From: Margaritispora aquatica
Lineage: Eukaryota; Ascomycota; Leotiomycetes; Helotiales; Discinellaceae
Direction of reading: 5' to 3'
Assembly (NCBI GenBank): GCA_007644065.1
Contig: VJWN01000007.1
Coordinates: forward strand, 2,634,167-2,698,166
Length of the DNA: 64,000 nucleotides
Shown here: in pieces, positions 57,453 through 64,000 of the stretch
Layout of the letters: each line of letters starts with the position of its first letter
How positions within the stretch are numbered: the first letter of the stretch is position 1
Position numbers and translations under genes: made by a program
The notes under the pieces: generated by a model
Databases searched by the model: none
Told to the model about the DNA's origin: nothing
Seen by the model: the letters and a program-made list of their open reading frames with translations, nothing else

Positions 57453-59859
57453 TCATCCTAGTGACGGAGTAGCCAGCCCACGAAGCAAGGGATCTGGAAT
57501 ATTCACAAAGCTTACTACTCGGTCGACCAAGCACAATTCAACCCGGAGAGCTTCTGGTGCCACCCTCATCTTTAGCGTCATCCAAGCAGTGTATGCGCGA
57601 GCTCCGCCCACTGGCTCGTGACGTTGAAATTCATCAAAGGGAATGGATGCTAGATCGTACTCGAGAACGTGTATTTCTTTGACTTCTAAATTCTGTTAAT
57701 TTTCGAGCGCCATTGTGATTTTAAAAGATACGTACCTCTGCGTGAATTTTCCAAACGATCCGGCAGATCATCAAGATCATATGAATATATGGTAACTGAC
57801 CCTCGCTTGTCTCCTGACTCGAGGAACGTTCTCTGGACAGAACCCTGAGCTCCTTTGACTTGATTGGATAGAACGACATCTCCTTTCTTTATCATCCACT
57901 TCAATTGATTTTTCGCTTCGGCTCTCCTGGTGAATGGATCTATTGAATAATCTTCGGGGTCGTGTAAGAATTCTTCGAATGGCTCAGTAATGGCTATTCC
58001 ATAACTTCTTGGACAGGCACTCATCGTTGCTGTGGCTTCATTGGCTGTCTTTTCAATCCCGAAAATAGCTGCTCCACGAACCACTGCAGTTAATCTGGAA
58101 TGAATGAGCAGGTATAACTTGAGCATTTGGTTTGCGCAAATACTTACGAAGTGTCTGGGCGACGTAGTTCTATACTGACTGGCTGTAGCGACAACCACTC
58201 TTCAATTGAAGCTTGTAGGTAAGGCGATTTTGCGAATCCACCGACCAAAAACACATTCTTTGAGAACAGTCAGTATTTAAATAAGCTTTAGCATGATGAT
58301 TAGCAAGCTACCTTTAGACGTGTCCCTTCCCCCTCAATGAGTTTCTTTTGGTCGCTAATCAATTTCTTTATCTTCGTTGCACACGGATCGAAAAACGAGC
58401 GCATTTCCTCGCTGTGGGATAGCAGTAAGCCTTCATCATATGTTGAAGAGAAAGAAATGAGCCTACTTCGATACTCTTATCTGACCCCCGACAACTCTTT
58501 CGCCGAGATTCAAGTTATGGTGAGGAGGCGGTAGATCTAGAGGAAGTGACTTGCTGTTTGGTGAAAACCTCTCTTTCAGAATATCAAAAGACTTCATGAG
58601 GACTCTCATCTCCTCCCTTTCAATTACTGTTAGTCGTAATCAAAGTGAGGTGTGAGGCAAAACTAACCCTTCTGCATCGTGGGAACTGATTTTGTTTGAC
58701 AGATGTCCTTGGTCAAGAAGCTGGTATCTATCTATGCCGATGAGGTCTCTCAGCCATATTTTGAAAGCTAAGTTGACGAAGATCGCACCGCATCTATCGC
58801 CTACGAGGGATTAGTTATCCGAGACAACACAAAATTATCTTCTCACCTGCTGGTAACCCAACCCGTCTAATCAAGAAGTTCGGCTCAAGCTGCTTAACTT
58901 CGTATGATACAACGTCCTACCCATTGATGTCAGAATGCTTTTCAGAGCTAAAGCAAGTACATATGATTGACTCACGACAGTACCACCTCCTGCGTCACAT
59001 AGCACAAAACACTCTCCAACCTAATTATCATGTAAGCTAGCGAAACCCACTTGACTAAAAACAACTTGCCCGAAGGAAGTCTCCTCGTAATTGTTCCTTG
59101 AAATATCGTGCGGTGTAGATTGCTGCAGCTTCAGGTTCAGACACAATCATAACCTGTGACAGTTTTGGAAAATATGTCTTGTTGAATCCCGCTCTTGTCA
59201 AAGCCCTAAAAGTCGAGTTCTTCGCCCTGTAGCCCCACTCCTAGAATTCATGTCAGTAATTGGTACCTTTGCAGTAAACTTCAGTCATACCGCTGGAATT
59301 GTCACAACAATATCCACAGGGGTATCGTTTCTAAATGCCAGTGAGAAGTCTTTGACGGCGTTAAGCAAAAAGTCAAAGACTCGAAGTAAGTATTCGCTAA
59401 CAATTTCCTCGGGACTCTTTCGAGTGTACATGGGCTTCCCCTCTGATTCTTTAATATATTTGAAATCCAAATTGCGCATTCCATCCAATGCCTCCAGTAT
59501 TTGGTCTAATTCTTTCGATGTGTTTTCGACATCCAGTTGTAGCTTTGTATGCATCATAGCAATGGCACCCTTGCTCAGATCGGAGCCCCACTGTTGCTGG
59601 TCTTTATTCTCCTTCATCGAGAACGAAACGACACTTGGCACTTTCTCTCGTAACCCCATTCTGGCACCCCATTCTGACACCGTTTCGATCTCACTCAAGA
59701 TTGCTTTGTTCCCTGCTGGGGTTGCATATGCGACTCCTAAAATAAAAGTCGATTAGTCCACTGTCAACCCAGCGGGTGGAATGTTGCTCTACCTGTATGT
59801 GTCGTGCCGTAATCTAGCGCAATGACCAAGCGACGTTGTCTCGGCCGAGCTGTGTCCAT
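57453..59859 (-). CDS. HSPA12-like Hsp70-family ATPase
   Basis: Eleven exons: 59793-59859, 59291-59736, 59070-59240, 58976-59020, 58847-58916, 58668-58800, 58467-58616, 58312-58411, 58148-58257, 57736-58094 and 57453-57685, giving about 627 residues; every phase agrees. The actin/Hsp70 ATPase signatures are present: phosphate-1 ALDYGTTHTGVAYA (start of the protein), phosphate-2 LCDAGGGTVD, and the adenosine motif VFLVGGFAKSPYL. The sequence between and after them is HSPA12-like rather than a canonical DnaK-type chaperone, and the C-terminal part lacks a recognisable classical peptide-binding domain. Intron 59021-59069 begins with GC (CGG-GCAAGT); the nearby GT would lead to a stop. Such genes are expanded in filamentous fungi, with unknown clients. 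It is head-to-head with the coiled-coil gene, 266 bp apart. Confidence 0.9.
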
Positions 59860-60125
59860 GGCAAGTATGAAAAATGATATGTCTATATTTCCAAGCTAAT
59901 CTTTTACTCAGAAGCATACTTTCAGGAGTAGAAACGTCACCCAGACTCTCAAAAGCATGTATACAGGATTGAGTCTCAGCCTGATAAAAAGGGCCGTGCA
60001 CGAATGCAGCACCTCTGGACATCTTGTGTGACATCTACTCGTTCTCGAGATGTCCCTTGGGTAGATGGTATTGCTTGCTCTTTGCAGATTTTTGAGAAGA
60101 AAAGCATTTCGGTGAGATCATAATC
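59860..60125. promoter_or_regulatory. shared divergent promoter, Hsp70-like / coiled-coil genes
   Basis: Only 266 bp separate the two start codons, so the genes very likely share regulatory elements. I do not see an unmistakable heat-shock element. Confidence 0.5.
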
Positions 60126-63041
60126 ATGGGCGGAAAGTGAGGTGAGCCTTAATTTGAATGCTTCAAAGGCTAACATATTTATTAGCACGGATGCCTTGAA
60201 GAGTGTGGTCAGAAGTCTCGGGTTTTCGAGTCCAAAGAAAAACACCTCAGATAAAGAGGCAAGGAAGCAACGTAGACTGAAGGAAGAACTGCAATCATCT
60301 TTGACTCACAATGATGAACGAGGGAATGAACATTGGAACGATGGAGAAGCATCTCCTCAAGGCTATCAGACCCCCCAGCGAGGATCGACCACCCAGAAAC
60401 CACCGAGATCTTCCCCCCACAAAGGCAAACATCTTGCTAGAAGTACAGAGGAGGGCAGCGGCCACCGTGGGAGTTCGACAAAGCTCGAGACTTTAAGTAA
60501 AGCAAGATCCAAAGAGACTGAAGAGGCGGAGATGAGAAGCAAGAAACCACCTAGACGGAACTCAGCATCACCATCTCTTCCGATGCTACAAATTGACCAG
60601 CGCCATTTTAGTGAGGAATCCTCACTAAGAAATCAATATCTGGGTCTAGAACACATTTTGGGCCCTTTCGATGTAAACCATCCGACGAATTCCAACACAG
60701 TAAACGGTGGCAGTCAAATTCCGAGACCGGAAATCTCACACTTAAACAAAAAAGAAGAAGCGCAGTTCACTATTTCATCCCAAGCTCGAGGCACAGAACC
60801 TGGAGTAGTTCGCAAGCCACTTAAACCAGCTTCTTCTGGAACTGGTGACATTTCACAAAGTATGCAGGGGAAGCAAGATACGGGCCCCGCAGAACCTATC
60901 TCTGGGGAGTCAGTGAACACTATGATTGATGAACTCCTTCGTGATCAAGGTGTGACTACCATCCAATCTCAAAATTCGGGTTTGGATTTTCCAGATGAAG
61001 GCGAGACTGTTAGTCATGCCGTTCCAGGGTTGGGGAGAGAGCATTCCACGATAGATGTTAGTGAAGCCAACCATACTTTGGACCTCGAAAGAACCAAGGA
61101 TACCGACTTCAAAACCAAGTATACCAACCTCAAAAAGTGCTATGACGACCTTATGATAACAATGCAGGACTCTATCAAAAAGGCCGCCGAACTTGCAACC
61201 AAGAATACGGAAGCAATGAGCGAACTAAAAGGCGCTATCATTGTTTACAAAGATCAATTGGAGAAATTTGAAGAGCGCATGCAGAAGCTTCGGGACAAGC
61301 ATACTTCTAGAGAAAAGTCTATTGTGGAGGAACACCAACTTGAAATTCAGCGCCTAGACAAGATCTCACAACAACTCAACGACGACCATGCTCAGGAAAC
61401 AGAGAGATTGCAGCAAGATCGTGTCAAGGAACAAACAAAAAACAAGACCGAGGCCGATCGACTTTTTGCAGAGATGAAGAAAAAATTGGAGGCTAGTCTC
61501 ACTGAAGAGAGACAACTTCATTCCGCCACAAAAATACAACACCAGGAGAGTTTTGGGACGATCAAAAACAGCTATGAATACCAGCTTAACGAGTCTGCCA
61601 ATCGACATGGAATTGAAAAGAGGAGGTTAAACGAAGCTCTAGCAGAAAAAAGCAAGGAGATTGTGAAAATGCTAGCTAGCAGAGACCGTGAGCATCAAGC
61701 AATTATAAGTCAGCTAAAACAAGAGTATAACAACATGGTACAGTCAAAGGACAATGAGCTTCGCGACAGCAAAAATGTTCATGCCGGATATATGTCTGCT
61801 GCAGCTGAAGATCACCGCAGGCAATTACAGGCTGCATATGCAAATCTCGACAAAGTCGTCGATGAGCACAAGAAAAATACCCAGGCAATTAGAGTTGCCC
61901 AATCAAAAGTTCTAGAAGAAACAAAAAAGCAGCTGCAAAGCGAAATCAACAGCTTGAGTTTACAACTCCAACAATCAAAAGATCGGAAGGATGAAGAGCT
62001 CCGAGCGAAAGAGTTGCAGCACGGGCGAGACAAGAACATGATTGAGCAGCAATATCGCCAAAAAATAGACTCTTTGCAAACTGAAGTGGATCGCTTAATT
62101 CAAGACAAAGATCTAGAAACGAAGAGACTGAAAGAAGAACACAAAGTCGACAAAGCTGAATATGTTAAAGCCCTTCTGTTAACAAATGAGGATCTCAAAG
62201 AAGCACTTGTAACGAGAGATCATTTCAAAGTTATGAGCGACAGCGAGGTCTCTCGTCGGTACCTGGACATCAGTATCGAAATTGATGATCTTGCTCGGAC
62301 ACCATGGCATGCAACCAAACAGCGAAGCTGGCCATTTCAACCATATGATTTTCAAACCTCTGAGAACGATCGACGAGCGAAGAAAGAGATACTGGGAAAC
62401 ACATTGTGGGTTGTTCTCTACGAACTAATTTTCTGCACACCTTTCCGGGTCTTTGGGACGCAAGGAAGATTACTTGAGCAAGAGTGGATTAAGAAGTTTG
62501 CCTCTGGTACGTACTTAATACGTTAAGGAGTATGATACATCTACTGACAACTACTCAAGGACAAAGAAATTCAGAAACTTTGTACCCTCAGCCACCTACG
62601 AAGGAATCAGAAACTTGGAGATACGAAGAGATCATGAGATGTGTTAAGGCACACAGCCAACCGATTACACAATCAGACTACAAAATCAGACAAGACTATG
62701 AGACAACCCTTGATGAATGTGCTGAACATATTATTTATGAACTTGAGACAGTTACATTAATCCACTCCGAAGAGCATCAGCAAATTAAAGAATTGGTAAA
62801 AGCAATGGCGGAATTGTGGCTCGAAATAGGCCAGCTACGATGGCGAATCTTCTTTTCATTGTCCAATTCAAATAGACAGCCAGTAAGAAGTAGGAAAGAC
62901 GCCATCGACCGTGCTGGAAATTTGAGTTTGGTAGTGAAGCCAGAGTTGCGAAGAATGGGTAATGCACAATGGGAACGATTGGACATGGAAGAAGTGATAG
63001 TCGATTGCGCTGGCAAGTTTAGTGTGTTCCATGCGGCTTAG
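60126..63041 (+). CDS. long coiled-coil protein, fungal, unknown function
   Basis: Three exons: 60126-60136 (11 nt), 60186-62506 and 62560-63041, giving about 937 residues. The long middle frame has no ATG near its start. The 11-nt exon ATGGGCGGAAA, with donor GTGAGG, branch GGCTAAC and acceptor TTAG, supplies one in frame (MGGN-TDALKSVVRS). Residues 1-300 are basic, polar and probably disordered. About 310-690 form a long charged coiled coil (for example FEERMQKLRDKHTSREKS). The final 240 residues are more ordered (SRRYLDISIEIDDLARTPW, ILGNTLWVVLYELIF, WLEIGQLRWRIFF) and resemble a C-terminal domain of many uncharacterised ascomycete proteins. The close head-to-head pairing with an Hsp70-like ATPase suggests co-regulation. 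I cannot name a function. Confidence 0.8.
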
Positions 63042-63609
63042 GGCCTTGTGGAAACCTTTTCAGATCTCAATCTCATTCACTTTGTAATTGATGTAAATAA
63101 ATTCACGAGATCTCAGGTTTTGCTTTGAGAGATAATGATCATGCTCAGACGATCTAAGAATTTAAGAAGAGGGTACAATGTGATTTAATAATGAATAATT
63201 TCAATGCTTTATATAGCCCTAAATTCAGTTCTTGATTTAGCTTTTGCCTCGAGCAAGCTCGTTTTCATTCATTTAAGGTACAGAGCCTCACAACTGAGCC
63301 AGTGGTCTTGAACAGGACTAGTGTGTCTGTCCAGTCTTCAGCTGAACTTTACCCTCTCCCCCTCTTAATTCAATCCATGGGAACGATAAGAACTCATCAA
63401 TAACAAGCACAACCGCTCTATCGCAAACATTGAATAAGATTCGAGAATTGATCTGAGCCCGGGAGATTCTTACAGACCTATTGTGGCAAAATTGAGCAAA
63501 ATATTTTTATTCCCCAAATATATCAGAGCCTTGCTCCTTGATACTTACCTCTAGCCCGCTCAAACAATCACACCCAGCAACTTTAAAGCTCTTAACAAAA
63601 AAAAAATCA
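63042..63609. other. intergenic region
   Basis: A 568-bp gap between two plus-strand genes, with A/T-rich 3' UTR-like sequence on the left and a pyrimidine-rich part (63350-63365) on the right. No other gene supported. Confidence 0.5.
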
Positions 63610-64000
63610 ATGGTATTCGGACGATGGAGGAAGGACTCGTCCAAGAAAAGCTCTTCTTCACGAAACAACGCTTCGGCGTCGTCAGGCAGCTCAACAGCCA
63701 TTGAAAACCCCCCGATTAGCCATAGAAAGATCACAGCAATACAAGTCCGCGAACTCAACGAGTTGATCAGGAAAAGATATGCACTCGACATCAAGATCTG
63801 GAGTAACAAGAACTGCCACACGACTCACAGGTACTTGGTGGAGCCAGACATGCATCGATCAGATGCGATGTTGTTGAGGATAAGGGCACTGGTGAATCTT
63901 TGGGATGATCCGAATATGTGGGACGAACCGGCAGATCTGCTACGAGTGCGGGAGATCAAACAACGATTAAATCTGAGCGGCGCAAGGAGATGGCAAGGGA
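63610..64000 (+). CDS. conserved fungal protein, 5' part (runs off the window)
   Basis: An open frame from the ATG at 63610 to the window end (130 codons, no stop). It starts MVFGRWRKDSSKKSSSSRNN, a basic Ser-rich leader. An ordered region follows (QVRELNELIRKRYALDIKIW, then RSDAMLLRIRALVNLWDDP and LLRVREIKQRL). The VRELNxLIRxRYALDxxIW pattern is one I associate with uncharacterised Pezizomycotina proteins often found near Hsp70-like/coiled-coil genes; treat that as recollection, not proof. No function can be given, and the 3' part is missing. Confidence 0.7.
   Translation, partial: MVFGRWRKDSSKKSSSSRNNASASSGSSTAIENPPISHRKITAIQVRELNELIRKRYALDIKIWSNKNCHTTHRYLVEPDMHRSDAMLLRIRALVNLWDDPNMWDEPADLLRVREIKQRLNLSGARRWQG

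Noticed and set aside
1..64000. CRISPR arrays, bacterial operons, transposons with terminal repeats
   Set aside because: None seen; introns, tRNA structure and gene content show eukaryotic fungal nuclear DNA.

Overview
This window is nuclear DNA of a filamentous ascomycete (Pezizomycotina). The gene content and the wording of many proteins resemble Leotiomycetes, but that finer placement is inference. The evidence is short spliceosomal introns (mostly 45-70 nt with GT-AG ends and CTAAC/CTNA-like branch points), a nuclear tRNA-Tyr with an intron after the anticodon, and eukaryotic housekeeping genes on both strands. No transposon, CRISPR array or operon was seen. I rebuilt exon structures by hand from frame continuity, splice motifs and family conservation; no alignment was run.

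Region 1 (1-11.0 kb): the 3' part of GPN3-type GTPase (+), an APQ12-like membrane protein (-), the replication initiation factor Sld3 (-, five exons), and, across a 1.4-kb divergent promoter region, the Ssk2/SskB/Wis4-type MAPKKK of the HOG stress pathway (+).

Region 2 (11.0-23.3 kb): a 6.5-kb stretch with no convincing gene, then a signal-peptide/Ser-Thr-rich/single-TM protein (+), the histone-fold Pol epsilon subunit Dpb4 (+), and a conserved fungal protein of unknown function (-).

Region 3 (23.3-45 kb), mostly housekeeping: a Git1-like MFS transporter (+), tRNA-Tyr(GUA) (-), a sterol-desaturase/fatty-acid-hydroxylase-like membrane protein (-), a large alpha/beta hydrolase with a disordered N-terminus (+), a membrane-anchored monothiol glutaredoxin (+), a fungal protein of unknown function (-), TANGO2/NRDE (-), an HVA22/REEP/Yop1-like protein (+), Sam50 of the mitochondrial SAM complex (-), and the ER ubiquitin-conjugating enzyme Ubc6 (+), divergent from Sam50.

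Region 4 (45-64 kb), accessory: two head-to-head decayed genes. One encodes a stonustoxin-like (SNTX/MACPF-related) plus thioredoxin-like plus AIG1-type GTPase protein, and is broken by one stop and several frame changes. The other encodes an ankyrin-like/ClpB-type AAA+ ATPase with two in-frame stops. They are followed by a secreted GH17 beta-1,3-glucanase and a CBM18 chitin-binding protein with one TM segment. The window ends with an HSPA12-like Hsp70 (11 exons), head-to-head with a long coiled-coil protein, and the start of a further conserved fungal gene that runs off the end.

The best candidates for something under-described are the decayed SNTX-GTPase/AAA+ pair and the Hsp70-like/coiled-coil pair. 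Both combine regulatory NTPases with domains typical of multi-domain eukaryotic defence or stress proteins, but any joint function is inference. A smaller recurring feature is the use of GC-AG introns in three genes (sld3, ubc6, the Hsp70-like gene).
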